Assembly (NCBI GenBank): GCA_025359265.1
Contig: JANYHB010000013.1
Coordinates: 1-64,000 of the forward strand
Origin: Hyphomicrobiales bacterium
Lineage (GTDB): Bacteria; Pseudomonadota; Alphaproteobacteria; Rhizobiales; Aestuariivirgaceae
Reading direction: 5' to 3'
Length of the DNA stretch: 64,000 nt
The notes under the pieces were generated by a model. It had not been told where the DNA came from, did not search any database, and was given only the letters and a program-made list of their open reading frames with translations. Positions 53,801 to 62,147 of this stretch are shown piece by piece (position 1 is the stretch's first letter; each line of letters starts with the position of its first letter). The position numbers and the translations under genes were made by a program.

Positions 53801-54430
53801 AGTGCCAGCTACGCCGGTTTCGCCAAAAGTTGCTGTGCCAATGCCAGCGGCAGTGGGGTAGGTAGACCCTGTTGTTGGAGGCACTTGGTCAACCAAAGTC
53901 CAACTTCCACCATTGGTGGTGAAGGTAACTGATTCACCGTTATTTGTGGATTCCGCATCAGCCACGACCAGTTTGAATTGGCCAGTTGAAACCACCCCGT
54001 TGGGAGGTGTGACTTTGACATTCGAAAGCGTCAGATTAACTGTGCCTGCCGCTGCGGTATAGAGGATTGGCAGATTTGGAATGCCCAAAAAAGCTGAATT
54101 TCCGGTGGCCGCACCGCTCCACGCAGGAGAAGGTTTAGCGACGATAGAGCTGCCATTGGGAGAGTTGCCAGAAAGTGTAAATGAAAAGATTGAGCCGTCT
54201 GAAAGCGTTATCGAAAAGTTCTGGCCACCGCCAAACACTGTGGCGTTGTTGTAAGTGCTCATATCCATCCAGCAGAACGTTTGCCAGTCGGGATTGGCAT
54301 TGCCGGGCGACGTGGCGGGGCCGCAGGTTGCCGCATAGGCTGCGGAGAAAAGGCCAAAGACTGCCATTGCCAAAGCAATAAGCGCCAGCCGCAACCCATT
54401 CCGAAGCCGATTTTTAAAAACCCAACCCAT
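50861..54430 (-). CDS. Large repeat-containing exported adhesin-like protein, C-terminally clipped
   Basis: This 1189-residue protein has a signal peptide (to about residue 34). A CshA-type fibril domain (about 38-150; NPDWQTFCWMDMSTYN and AFLGIPNLPILYTA) and a domain beginning VSVNKVLPSGRANAADQFTY (about 248) follow. Next come five tandem domains of about 118 residues (367-958), a second copy of the preceding domain type (about 962, FQKALAASGRLAAADQF) and a DUF11-type domain (LVITKSSAAAPTPVVKGQTI). The protein stops at TQAEIDHG, where DUF11 domains normally run on into further strands, so the end seems lost. No sorting signal is present. The likely role is surface adhesion. Confidence 0.82.
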   Translation of the reverse strand: MGWVFKNRLRNGLRLALIALAMAVFGLFSAAYAATCGPATSPGNANPDWQTFCWMDMSTYNNATVFGGGQNFSITLSDGSIFSFTLSGNSPNGSSIVAKPSPAWSGAATGNSAFLGIPNLPILYTAAAGTVNLTLSNVKVTPPNGVVSTGQFKLVVADAESTNNGESVTFTTNGGSWTLVDQVPPTTGSTYPTAAGIGTATFGETGVAGTVGAYIVGSLSPTTVNVQLVAGGLQGVMLAVQYSTVSVNKVLPSGRANAADQFTYGAQATSNGTVLSSATSTGAANGPFGAAVATLSSGVGITVSEQMAAGSVSKLAQYTTNLNCTNGFAGSPTSLPSNQPVTTVNFGSSAYGDAVACIFTNTPKPATVVLQKITVGAVGGPFSFTSTNLVTNPAAITTTAAATPTPSSPTASNATALNTAVTITETLAAGFTATTASCTDANAAITSNPASFGTLVGNALTIPAANVVAGAQISCTFTNTVNTATVAVQKITLGSSGGPFTFAATNLASVPQAITTATVGTAYPAVTTPVPANATGTAVNLTETLATNFSIVSASCSDANAALSGNPGGSFGTLAGNTLNIPASFIRVKAQINCTFTNIVNPAIPLVAIQKITTGLAGGPFTFTATNLAGAPPAITTTAAGTAAPPAVNNNSVTVITNPVTLTEAANSNFTLTTAACTDTNSGTTGNPASFGTLAGSTITVPVANLKPFAKIVCTFTNAPKPAIFSLQKITSGSFGGPFTFTASNLASNPPNISTLAAGTATPAAPAPIQVTTAGTQVQITEAANASFNATSATCTDNNAGFTANPASFGSLAGGILTVPAANVRPAAQINCIITNTAKPATVAIQKITTGAPGGAFNFSVANLASAPTAITTSAVGTPAPAAPTAIAVTALNSTVQISEGANAYFTITGATCSDANSAVTGNPASFGTLTGQLIAIPAANILPAAQITCKFTNAGNAPTISFQKALAASGRLAAADQFRLTATGTGAPAAVTTTGAAAAITSAAMSFTATASTAYSLTEAMAAGSPSLLTAYAQTVACTNANPTGSNLSGLTSIPINFTILAGDAVSCIITNNATPTPNLVITKSSAAAPTPVVKGQTITYTYVISNTGNVTVTNVQVKDLHGTPAVTVPLGAGGITSETLTTPGPLGAAASQPDTTSGDGIWSKLAPGASVTFTWSHVVTQAEIDHG
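51555..53332 (-). repeat. Five tandem 350-360 bp coding repeats in the adhesin
   Basis: Units begin near 53332, 52980, 52618, 52262 and 51910. Each encodes LQKIT or IQKIT, then GGPFxFxxTNL, a Pro/Ala/Thr linker, a TEAxxxxF strand, one cysteine (AxCTDxNA), NPASFGTLxG and a second cysteine (QIxCTFTN). The fold is probably prealbumin-like, with one disulfide per unit. Units differ in many positions, so they are old duplications, unlike the csbD-end repeat. Confidence 0.88.
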
Positions 54431-54520
54431 TGCAACCCAAACGATGTTGCAAGACGAATTAGGGGCTTATGGTTAGAGCCGGGTTAACGTATTAAACCAA
54501 GTTTCGATGGCGCACACGGT

Positions 54521-55459
54521 TCAAGAATCGACATCAGACCACCAAAAGGCGTTGCTCCAGGCTTTCTTGCCTGCTTGGTCAATCACGGTGACGCGAAACC
54601 ACGGACTGGGATTTTTCAAAAGCCAGCCGGTTTCCAGTCGAACCAATCCAAGTTTGGCAGATGTAATGGATTTCCCAGTCTTCACACAGGTGCGTGAATT
54701 TCCGCACACCACCGTAATTGTATCGACAGGCGAACAGGTGATCGTGATGTCTTTGCCTGACAAGGCTATGCCGTAAATTTCAGGGCCTTGGCTGGAATAG
54801 AAATCACCGGCTTTCAAGGCTTGTAAAATTTCATCAGGATCAAGGCTTCGCGCCTTAACGTTCACCCAGCCACCGAAGTGATCGGGGGTCTTGAAATGAG
54901 CGTCATCGGTAGCGATTGCAGTGAGTTTTGCACCTTCGTTCAGAAGTTGGTCATGCAGATACCAACCGTCACCCAAATCATTTTCTATGGCACAGCCGTG
55001 ATTGTAGGTTTCAACCGCATGGGCTGAGGCAAGAAGGGCGCGGCCATCTTCGATGGTATAGCGCGACCAGGCGGGGTGGGCGATGGCAATGAAAGCCCCG
55101 GCGGCGCGGGCCCGCATCGCAAGCTGTGGCCCGGTTTCCGTTTCATGAGGGGGCTGAAAATCCAGCGGTAGCCCGGCAGCTACAATGTGCCACAACTCGC
55201 CCGCACTGGTTTCAGGCGCATGAAGTTCGACGCCGATCAATGTGGTGAAGCTGTTGCCACGAAATGCCCGCGTGTCATTGATAGGGAAGTTGAAGTGGCC
55301 GATAAAATGTTCCGACAACATCAAGAAATCGTAGCCGGCGTTTTTATAGGCTCGAACCACTTCGTTGGTGGGCAGCGCGCCGTCCGATTGATTGGAATGG
55401 GTATGAAGATTGCCTCGCCAAAATCGACCGGGCTTTGAGAATGGCTGGAGCAATGCCAA
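54521..55459 (-). CDS. PHP domain metal-dependent hydrolase (CehA/McbA-like)
   Basis: This 312-residue protein has the PHP metal motifs GNLHTHSNQSDGALP (about 16-30), LSEHFIGHF, IAIAHPAWSR and IATDDAHFKTP, enough for a trinuclear phosphoesterase site. The C-terminal 100 residues form a small beta domain. The substrate is unknown. The start is a TTG directly following the kup stop (TAATTG); a second TTG two codons on is possible. Tight coupling to kup suggests co-expression, although no functional link is known to me. Confidence 0.85.
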   Translation of the reverse strand: MALLQPFSKPGRFWRGNLHTHSNQSDGALPTNEVVRAYKNAGYDFLMLSEHFIGHFNFPINDTRAFRGNSFTTLIGVELHAPETSAGELWHIVAAGLPLDFQPPHETETGPQLAMRARAAGAFIAIAHPAWSRYTIEDGRALLASAHAVETYNHGCAIENDLGDGWYLHDQLLNEGAKLTAIATDDAHFKTPDHFGGWVNVKARSLDPDEILQALKAGDFYSSQGPEIYGIALSGKDITITCSPVDTITVVCGNSRTCVKTGKSITSAKLGLVRLETGWLLKNPSPWFRVTVIDQAGKKAWSNAFWWSDVDS

Positions 55460-57346
55460 TTATACACTCATCTGCATGCCGAGTTCCACCACACGGTCTG
55501 GCGGAATACGAAAAAAATCTATGGCGCGTGCCGATTGGTTGGCCAGCATGATGAATATGCGTTGTTGCCAAACGGGCATTTTTGATCGGGGCGAAATTCG
55601 GATGAGGCGGCGGCCTAGGAAGTATGACGCTTGCAGCGGATCAATCTCCAATCCATGTTCGGCGCAGGCTCTCAGGGCGGCTTGCACATCTGGCTGCTCC
55701 ATATAGCCGAATTTGGCTTCCACGATCCAAGCCCCCATGGGCCCCTGGTGGAGCGAAACCCGATCTTCAAGCCAGCGCGGTTGTTCAACGGTTTTGATGG
55801 CAAGGAATACCAGCCTGTCATGCAGCACGCGGTTGTGTTTCAAATTATGCATTAAAGCTGAAGGGGCAAACTTATTATCAGTCTGCAAGAACACCGCGGC
55901 GCCCGCCACACGTGATGGCTGGCGGCGCTCTAAACTTTCAAGCAAGCCTGAAAGTTCGGTGGATTCCTTTTGCAACTTGGCGCTCAGGAGGCCCAGCCCG
56001 CGGCGCCATATCAGCATGAGGCTCACCACCGTCAATCCGATCAACAAGGGCAAATACCCGCCATTGGCGATTTTCAATGCATTGGCAGACAAGAACATGA
56101 TTTCAACAACGCCGATTGCCACAAGTGGCACCACGAAGAGCCAACGCCGTGCATTCTCAGCCTTCCAAAAATAGATAACGCCAAGAAGCGTATTGACTAA
56201 CATGGCGGCATTTACCGCGATGCCGTAAGCTGAAGCCAAACTATCGGAACTTTTGAAGATGATGACCAAGAGCACGACACCAAACAACACCATCCAGTTA
56301 ATTTGGCTCACGTAGATTTGCCCACTTTCCGTCTCAGATGTGTGAACAACATTCATGCGTGGAACAAGGCCCAACGCAATCGCTTGTTGAGCAATGGAAT
56401 ATGCACCAGTGATAACCGCCTGGCTGGCAATGACGGTGACCATCGTCGAAAGGAGAACCACGGGCACGAGACTCCATGCCGGAGCCATGAGGAAGAATGG
56501 ATTGGTTATGGCACTGGGATGACCGATTATGAAAGCGCCTTGGCCCAAGTAATTCAAGACCAGCCCCGGAAAAACCACGAACGTCCAAGCAAGGCGGATG
56601 GGTGTCTTACCAAAATGACCCATGTCTGCATAAAGCGCCTCGCCCCCGGTGACGGCCAGAAAAACGCCACCCACAACCAGAAGCGCCAGCCCGGGCTGAT
56701 CCCACAGCATAAGAGCGCCATAAAGCGGGTTTAGTGCATTGAAGATGGTGAGATTATCGCCGATGTGAATGAGGCCGATAAGGCCCAGCACGATAAACCA
56801 GATGAAAGTGATCGGTGCGAAAAAGCGCGCAATGCCGCCCGTGCCCTTGTATTGGAAAAAGAATAATATGATGAGGATTGCAAGCGTAAGCGGCACCACA
56901 TAGGGCGTAAATAGATCTGCGTTGATCACCTCCAGGCCCTCAACCGCTGACAGCACCGAAATGGCCGGGGTAATCATTGCGTCACCGAAGAAGAATGCGG
57001 CGCCAATAATGCCGAGACCAAGGATTATGCCGCCTTTTTTGCCCAACAAAATTTCGACTAAAACAACCTCGGATAAAATGCCGCCTTCGCCGTGGTTGTC
57101 GGCGCGCATGATGATCAAAACATATTTGATCGTAACAATCAGGATCAGCGCCCAGATGAGCAACGACACCACGCCATAGATTGCACCCGTCATATTGCCA
57201 CCATTGGCGACAACCGGCTTGAGCGCCTCGCGCATTGTATAAATGGGGCTGGTGCCGATATCGCCAAAAACCACGCCGATGGAGGCAAAGGCCAACTTCA
57301 AATTGGTTTTAGACAAAGGCGCAGATGGGGATTGCGTGTGACTCAT
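55460..57346 (-). CDS. kup: Kup-type low-affinity potassium uptake protein
   Basis: This is a 628-residue K+:H+ symporter with about 12 spans in the first 440 residues and a cytoplasmic C-terminal domain. Signatures include IGVVFGDIGTSPIYTMREAL (about 23-42), RADNHGEGGILSEV, FFGDAMITPAISVLSAVEGL and TGGEALYADMGHFGK. Length equals other proteobacterial Kup proteins. It heads a unit with the PHP hydrolase gene. Confidence 0.97.
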   Translation of the reverse strand: MSHTQSPSAPLSKTNLKLAFASIGVVFGDIGTSPIYTMREALKPVVANGGNMTGAIYGVVSLLIWALILIVTIKYVLIIMRADNHGEGGILSEVVLVEILLGKKGGIILGLGIIGAAFFFGDAMITPAISVLSAVEGLEVINADLFTPYVVPLTLAILIILFFFQYKGTGGIARFFAPITFIWFIVLGLIGLIHIGDNLTIFNALNPLYGALMLWDQPGLALLVVGGVFLAVTGGEALYADMGHFGKTPIRLAWTFVVFPGLVLNYLGQGAFIIGHPSAITNPFFLMAPAWSLVPVVLLSTMVTVIASQAVITGAYSIAQQAIALGLVPRMNVVHTSETESGQIYVSQINWMVLFGVVLLVIIFKSSDSLASAYGIAVNAAMLVNTLLGVIYFWKAENARRWLFVVPLVAIGVVEIMFLSANALKIANGGYLPLLIGLTVVSLMLIWRRGLGLLSAKLQKESTELSGLLESLERRQPSRVAGAAVFLQTDNKFAPSALMHNLKHNRVLHDRLVFLAIKTVEQPRWLEDRVSLHQGPMGAWIVEAKFGYMEQPDVQAALRACAEHGLEIDPLQASYFLGRRLIRISPRSKMPVWQQRIFIMLANQSARAIDFFRIPPDRVVELGMQMSV

Positions 57347-57388
57347 GTGGGCAACCGGCCCGCGGGGCCTTGCAAGCGGTTCATCCCG

Positions 57389-58348
57389 TCAGGGCGCTGC
57401 AACTACGGCGCGGCATAGAGCAGGCAGGCCCGCAAGAGTCAAGGGCGGGCGCGGTTTGGGTTTAGGGGCATTGGGATCGCGCTTGATAACCTTCCATGGC
57501 GCATCAGAATACCAGTAGGCCAGTTCCTTTCCGCAGCCGGTGCCGTCATCGGGGTGTGGCTCCCACTGATCTTTGCAGGCCCCCATACCTTCAGGGCATT
57601 TGAGGCGCACGTGAAAATGGAAGGTATGTCCAAAAAGCGGGCGCACCTTGGCAAGCCAAGCGCCTTTACCGCCAGACCAGCGGCAGAGTTCCTTTTTTAT
57701 CGGTGGATGCACAAAAATACGCGCCACCTGCGGGTCCTGCGCTACAGTTTGAATAAGCTTATCGCGGCTTTCGCTCCACGTTTCAGCGTTCAATGTAGCG
57801 TGATCTTTCACCATTTCGAGGGGCGCGAAATTTTCACGTTCGGCAGATGACAAAACATGATCGGGCATGGGGGTGAACCAAATATCTGCGTCAAGGCCGA
57901 TCTGGTGACTGGCGTGGCCGCTGAGCATGGGGCCGCCGCGCGGTTGGGCCATATCGCCAACAAGAAAACCGTTCCAGCCGGCCTTGGCCTTGGCTTCGGC
58001 CGCGATGCGCTCGATGAAATTTACGATCTGCGGCGTTCCCCAATTGCGATTACGCGACAGGCGCATCACCTGCCAGTTATCACCGGTTATTGGCAGTTGC
58101 TGCGCACCTGCAAGGCACCCCAAGGCATAGGTGCCAATTGCCTGCGCTTGCAAATGCGCGGGGGTTTTTTGCGTCCCAAACAAGCGCTTTGCAGAGACAT
58201 GGAAAATGTTTTCGTCAGGGGTGAGCTTGGTTGCGATGAAAGAGCCAAGGGGTGAGTCTTCGTGAGCCGGATCTGGATCAGCGATTGCTGGCATCGACAT
58301 TGAAATCAATAATATGGCCGCGAGCAGGCTATTTCTTACGGAAGGCAT
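57389..58348 (-). CDS. mepA: Penicillin-insensitive murein endopeptidase MepA
   Basis: This 319-residue periplasmic LAS-type metallopeptidase cuts D-Ala-mDAP cross-links in peptidoglycan. It has a signal peptide (SLLAAILLISMSMPAIA, ending near residue 24). The metal site is in GGPMLSGHASHQIGLDADIW, and FGHTFHFHVRLKCP holds the second histidine pair. The ATG at 58348 overlaps the sspB end by 20 bases. The frame is open further upstream, but that part duplicates sspB antisense phases without similarity and was dropped. Confidence 0.94.
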   Translation of the reverse strand: MPSVRNSLLAAILLISMSMPAIADPDPAHEDSPLGSFIATKLTPDENIFHVSAKRLFGTQKTPAHLQAQAIGTYALGCLAGAQQLPITGDNWQVMRLSRNRNWGTPQIVNFIERIAAEAKAKAGWNGFLVGDMAQPRGGPMLSGHASHQIGLDADIWFTPMPDHVLSSAERENFAPLEMVKDHATLNAETWSESRDKLIQTVAQDPQVARIFVHPPIKKELCRWSGGKGAWLAKVRPLFGHTFHFHVRLKCPEGMGACKDQWEPHPDDGTGCGKELAYWYSDAPWKVIKRDPNAPKPKPRPPLTLAGLPALCRAVVAAP

Positions 58349-58844
58349 CGAGCGATACAACATTGGGTTTTTCGTCAGCTGCTTCATCCTCATTGCGCGC
58401 GTCTTCAAGCTTGGGATTCAGATCGGATTGGCCTTTTATTTCTGGCTTTTCTTCGTCTTTGGTCTCAGAAACGGTAACGTCCGGGGTGGGGGCAACTTCA
58501 AACTGCAATCCGAATTGAACGGCGGGATCAAGAAAACCTTTGACCGATGCGAAGGGGATGACCAGCTTTTCGGAAATGTTGTCAAACGACAATTCGACTT
58601 GAAACCGTTCTTCTGTAACCTGAAGATTAAAAAACTGATGTTGCAGAACCACGGTCATCTCACGCGGATATTTTTGCGCCAAACGCTCGCCGATCGACAC
58701 GCCGGGATAACGCGTATTAAACTGAATGAAAAAGTGGTGCTCACCTGGCAAGCCGGTTTTTTCGACTTTGCGCAAGGCTTCTCGCACCACACCTTTTAAC
58801 GCGGCTTGGGCTAGCTGATCATAGCGCATCAAGTCTTCAGGCAT
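58329..58844 (-). CDS. sspB: SspB family adaptor for ClpXP (alpha type)
   Basis: This 171-residue protein binds ssrA-tagged and other substrates and hands them to ClpXP. The N-terminal substrate-binding domain (MRYDQLAQAALKGVVREAL, HHFFIQFNTRYPGVSI, FDNISEKLVIPFASVKGF) is followed by a disordered acidic linker. It ends with the ClpX-docking tail NVVSLDAFRKK, as in Caulobacter and rhizobia. The gene lies directly downstream of the tmRNA gene on the same strand, so tag and adaptor are neighbours. Confidence 0.95.
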   Translation of the reverse strand: MPEDLMRYDQLAQAALKGVVREALRKVEKTGLPGEHHFFIQFNTRYPGVSIGERLAQKYPREMTVVLQHQFFNLQVTEERFQVELSFDNISEKLVIPFASVKGFLDPAVQFGLQFEVAPTPDVTVSETKDEEKPEIKGQSDLNPKLEDARNEDEAADEKPNVVSLDAFRKK

Positions 58845-58929
58845 CAGAATCTCTCAGCAATTATTCACGATTCGGTTGCCTTACTACAAGTGAGCCGATT
58901 TAGCAGCAGCAAAGCTCTGCCGCCTTTGA

Positions 58930-59260
58930 CAAACATAAAGTGCTGGCTTCTGTTGCCAGGTGCCAGCGAACCCCGCCTTACATCGCTAAACGCAAGGACT
59001 TAGTTTTCGGCTTTTCGCACTGCTTACGCAGCGAGAGCAACCGGAGCATAGTTGTCATTTGCAACTATAAAATAACCCGATAACGTCGGAATCATCACGG
59101 GCAAAAAACCAGCCTTTACACCCTTGTCGATCCTGTTTCGCCCCCATCAAAGCCGATTTCAGAAAATCAGCTTTGGTGGAGGCGCCGGGTACTGCCCCCG
59201 GGTCCAATAGGCTTATTACGCGAGCCGTTTATCACCATAGTCTGCCCCCTTGCGGAGACG
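58930..59260 (-). ncRNA. ssrA: Permuted two-piece tmRNA
   Basis: On the minus strand the acceptor piece comes first, about 59260 to 59174. It ends GGCGCCTCCACCA (CCA at 59174-59176). A 28-base spacer with a short hairpin (59146-59173) follows. The coding piece then starts at 59145 with GGGGGCGAAACAGGATCGAC. GGGGGCG pairs with CGCCTCC to rebuild the acceptor stem. The coding piece carries the tag frame and a GCTGGC/GCCAGC pseudoknot stem (about 58943-58968). A TATATT at 59270-59275 could be its -10 box. The outer ends are approximate. It rescues stalled ribosomes with SmpB. Confidence 0.95.
59024..59062 (-). other. tmRNA tag reading frame (ANDNYAPVALAA)
   Basis: On the minus strand 59062-59027 encodes ANDNYAPVALAA, followed by TAA (59024-59026). 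The resume codon is GCA, and the upstream AGTTGC sets its frame. The tag has the alphaproteobacterial ANDN start and ends ALAA, the signal read by ClpXP. Confidence 0.95.
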
Positions 59261-59414
59261 AGCAATCACAATATAAGCGTTTAAAGTGGCAAAAGGAAGG
59301 GCAACGCGCGCTAAAGGTTGCGGGGCTTAAATAATGCCTTTTCTTGCCCACGTTGCAATGCTACGGTTTCGGCGCAGCCAAAACGGTTGCTAAGATACTG
59401 CATGGGGGAAATAC

Positions 59415-59729
59415 ATGTCAGACTATTCTGCCGACGTTAAAAAATACACGTCTCACGTTGATGAGAGCGCTGTTGAGGCCATTGTGAAATATTGTGGGAT
59501 AGCGCTGAAAGGCAATGACTCGCGTTTTGTTTCAATGACCGATTCAGCTGAAGTAAAGCGCGTTGTAGATGGTTTTGCAGCCAAGAAATTGGGCTTGGAT
59601 GCCAAGACCGCTGACGCTGCTGTGCGCGCTGTTGGCGAGAAAATGAAAGCCGATAGAACCAAACACCGTGTTACGGTATATTATCTTTTGGCTGAAGCCA
59701 CCAAAACAATGGGCAAATTAAAGGGATAA
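59415..59729 (+). CDS. DUF2853 family protein
   Basis: This 104-residue helical protein of the DUF2853 family, common in alphaproteobacteria and of unknown role, has the pattern DYSADVKKYTSHVDESAVEA and FAAKKLGLDAKTADAAVRAV. It ends with KHRVTVYYLLAEATKTMGK. GGGGAAATAC lies before the ATG. It is divergent from the tmRNA gene, with about 150 bases of promoter region between. Confidence 0.9.
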   Translation: MSDYSADVKKYTSHVDESAVEAIVKYCGIALKGNDSRFVSMTDSAEVKRVVDGFAAKKLGLDAKTADAAVRAVGEKMKADRTKHRVTVYYLLAEATKTMGKLKG

Positions 59730-59819
59730 TTCTCCAGCGTTTGAATTTGAGAGCGGCGGTGTGAACAACATCGTCGCTTTTGTTTTTGCGGAATCGAAGT
59801 GCGCCTCTATGATTGCATT

Positions 59820-60614
59820 ATGAAGCAATACCTTGATCTCATGGCGCTTGTGCTTCGCGAAGGCGTTGAAAAAGCCGATCGCACGGGCACCGGCACTCTT
59901 TCGGTTTTTGGCCACCAGATGCGGTTTAACTTGGCGCAGGGGTTTCCACTCGTTACAACCAAGAAGCTGCATTTGCGCTCCATCATCTATGAGTTGCTTT
60001 GGTTCATTCGTGGTGAGACGAATGTGAAATATCTGCGCGACAATAAAGTGACGATCTGGGATGAGTGGGCTGATGCTAATGGTGACCTTGGCCCCGTTTA
60101 TGGCGCTCAATGGCGCAGCTGGCCGGCGCGCGATGGCAGCACTATTGATCAGCTGGCGCAGGTTGTTGAAATGATCAAAACCAAACCGGATTCTCGCCGC
60201 TTGATGGTGACGGCATGGAACCCATCAGATGTTGACAGGATGGCACTGCCGCCGTGCCATTGTCTGTTTCAATTTTATGTGGCGGAGGGAAAACTCTCGT
60301 GCCAACTCTATCAACGCTCTGCCGATATTTTTCTGGGCGTGCCATTCAACATCGCGTCCTATGCCCTGCTGACACATATGGTCGCGCATGTTACGGGCCT
60401 GGGTGTGGGTGATTTTGTGCATTCACTGGGCGATGCCCATCTCTATCGTAATCATTTGGAACAGGCCAGGCTGCAACTGATGAGAACACCTCACGCCCTG
60501 CCCAAGCTGGTGATTAAACGCAAAGCTGAGCGTTTGGAGGATTTTGTTTTTGAAGACTTCGCCATTGAAGGCTATGCGCCCGATGCTGCCATTTCCGCTC
60601 CGGTGGCGGTGTGA
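59820..60614 (+). CDS. thyA: Thymidylate synthase
   Basis: This 264-residue enzyme makes dTMP from dUMP using methylene-tetrahydrofolate. It has [20 protein letters not shown] (about 21-40), [21 protein letters not shown] and the catalytic Cys146 in [11 protein letters not shown], with the dUMP-binding [12 protein letters not shown] later. The ATG at 59820 gives exactly the E. coli length. A GTG 21 bases earlier is less likely. It forms an overlapping unit with the CPBP protease and folA genes, whose DHFR product regenerates the folate it consumes. Confidence 0.97.
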   Translation: MKQYLDLMALVLREGVEKADRTGTGTLSVFGHQMRFNLAQGFPLVTTKKLHLRSIIYELLWFIRGETNVKYLRDNKVTIWDEWADANGDLGPVYGAQWRSWPARDGSTIDQLAQVVEMIKTKPDSRRLMVTAWNPSDVDRMALPPCHCLFQFYVAEGKLSCQLYQRSADIFLGVPFNIASYALLTHMVAHVTGLGVGDFVHSLGDAHLYRNHLEQARLQLMRTPHALPKLVIKRKAERLEDFVFEDFAIEGYAPDAAISAPVAV

Positions 60615-61462
60615 CAATGTTGGGTGAAGATTTCAAGAAAGCGCGCAGTGCCTGGCTTTATTCGCAAGCGCCGATGCAATCGTTCTGGCGCGGCGTAACC
60701 ATTTCTATTCTGGTGTTGGTGTTGTGGTTTATTTTGTTACAGGTTTTCCAAGGCCTGGTTTTTGGTTTCGGGTTTATTGAAAGTGCCAAGCTGGCCTATG
60801 AACAAATGTTGGAGAGTGGCAAATGGACCCTGAACTTGGAGGCCTTGCCAAAAACCGTGCAGACTGATTTGGTTCGCGCCGTTATCATGGCAGTGTTTCC
60901 GGCCAATTTGTGTGCCGCTTTTTTGGTGCTGGCGCTGGTTAAATTTGGATTGCCGGCCCGCGCGGGAAAAATTCCTTTCGATTGGCCCAGGATCAGCAGT
61001 GTGGGTTGGGCCGTTCTGATATTCAGTTTTGTGGTGGTGGGTTATATCTTGTTTGCCGTTTTGGGCTCCGCCATTGGCATTGATGCGCAAAAAAACCTAG
61101 GTGTTGTTGAGCAAGCCACCATGGAGATGATTACCAGTCCTCGGATGTTTGTATTGGCTGTGCCCGGCATTGTCATTGGCGCACCGATATTTGAAGAATT
61201 GTTATTTCGTGGTGTGTTGTTTGCCGCCATCGTGCAGACGCCATTGGGGCGGGTTGGGGCCGTTTTCATCACGGCGCTTTTATGGGCTGGGTTGCACGGG
61301 GGATCTGAATCGCTTTTCAGTGTTGCGATGCTGTTTCTTTTAGGCATCGGCCTTGGGCTTTTGCTTTTGCGGTTTGGCACAATCTGGGTGACGATTGCGT
61401 GCCACACGGCCTGGAACGCAACGTTTGTGTTTCTCGCCTACGTGACATCCACTCACACATGA
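60611..61462 (+). CDS. CPBP family intramembrane glutamic endopeptidase
   Basis: This 283-residue protein has about seven spans and the CPBP/Abi motifs: [13 protein letters not shown] (paired glutamates and the arginine), the histidine in LLWAGLHGG, and [12 protein letters not shown] near the C-terminus. Such membrane proteases (Rce1-like) process or confer immunity to peptides in other bacteria; the substrate here is unknown. It overlaps thyA at its start (GTG at 60611, or ATG at 60617) and folA at its end (ATGA). Confidence 0.88.
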   Translation: MTMLGEDFKKARSAWLYSQAPMQSFWRGVTISILVLVLWFILLQVFQGLVFGFGFIESAKLAYEQMLESGKWTLNLEALPKTVQTDLVRAVIMAVFPANLCAAFLVLALVKFGLPARAGKIPFDWPRISSVGWAVLIFSFVVVGYILFAVLGSAIGIDAQKNLGVVEQATMEMITSPRMFVLAVPGIVIGAPIFEELLFRGVLFAAIVQTPLGRVGAVFITALLWAGLHGGSESLFSVAMLFLLGIGLGLLLLRFGTIWVTIACHTAWNATFVFLAYVTSTHT

Positions 61463-61944
61463 TCTCGCTGGTTTATGCAGTTTCCAATAATGGCGTGATT
61501 GGCAAAAGTGGCGGATTGCCGTGGCAGGTGCCTTCTGATTTGAAGCAGTTTAAAGCCGTGACTTTGGGCAAGCCTGTCATCATGGGCCGCAAAACCTGGG
61601 AGAGCCTGCCGAGAAAGGCTTTGCCGGGGAGGCACAACATTGTGATTAGCCGCCAAGCCGGGTTTGTGGCGCAAGAGGCGGATGTGGTTTTCAGTCTTGC
61701 AGACGCTTTGGTAAAGGCCGGTGCAGCCGCTGAAATTTGTGTGATTGGCGGCGCAGAACTGTTGACGGCTTTTCTACCCTCTGCGGGCAAAATATACCTT
61801 ACACGCATATTGGCTGATGTGGAGGGAGATACGTTCATGCCGGAGCTCACCACCCAAGAGTGGAGGGAAATCAGTCGCCAAAGACACTTGCAGGGCGAGA
61901 GAGATTCAGCCGCTTTTGAAACAATAATTTATGAGCGGCGTTGA
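61459..61944 (+). CDS. folA: Dihydrofolate reductase
   Basis: This 161-residue NADPH-dependent enzyme restores tetrahydrofolate. It begins [20 protein letters not shown], has LPWQVPSDLKQFKAVTLGKP with the substrate-binding acid, PVIMGRKTWESLP and VIGGAELLTAFL. The ATG at 61459 overlaps the stop of the CPBP gene, fixing the start over a longer in-frame option. Its stop overlaps the ATG of the DUF2065 gene. The pairing with thyA is the classic folate unit. Confidence 0.96.
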   Translation: MISLVYAVSNNGVIGKSGGLPWQVPSDLKQFKAVTLGKPVIMGRKTWESLPRKALPGRHNIVISRQAGFVAQEADVVFSLADALVKAGAAAEICVIGGAELLTAFLPSAGKIYLTRILADVEGDTFMPELTTQEWREISRQRHLQGERDSAAFETIIYERR

Positions 61945-62138
61945 TGGCTCACGCAATTGTGCAAGCTGTCGGCCTGGTTTTTGTGCTTGAAGGGTTGATC
62001 TATGCAGTTGCACCTTTTGCCATGAAGCGCATGATGGCTGATCTGCCGAAACTATCGGATGAGCAGTTGCGTATTGTTGGTGTGGCTGCCTTGGCGCTTG
62101 GTGTTGCAATAGTGTGGCTGGCAAGAATGTTGGCTTAG
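61944..62138 (+). CDS. DUF2065 family small membrane protein (YjeT-like)
   Basis: This 64-residue protein has two spans (about 5-23 and 43-62) and the pattern GLVFVLEGLIYAVAPFAMKR with LPKLSDEQLRIVG, typical of DUF2065. In most alphaproteobacteria this gene follows hflK-hflC and precedes degP. Here it follows folA directly (TGATG), and hflKC is absent from the expected place. Function unknown. Confidence 0.9.
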   Translation: MAHAIVQAVGLVFVLEGLIYAVAPFAMKRMMADLPKLSDEQLRIVGVAALALGVAIVWLARMLA

Positions 62139-62147
62139 GAGGAAACG

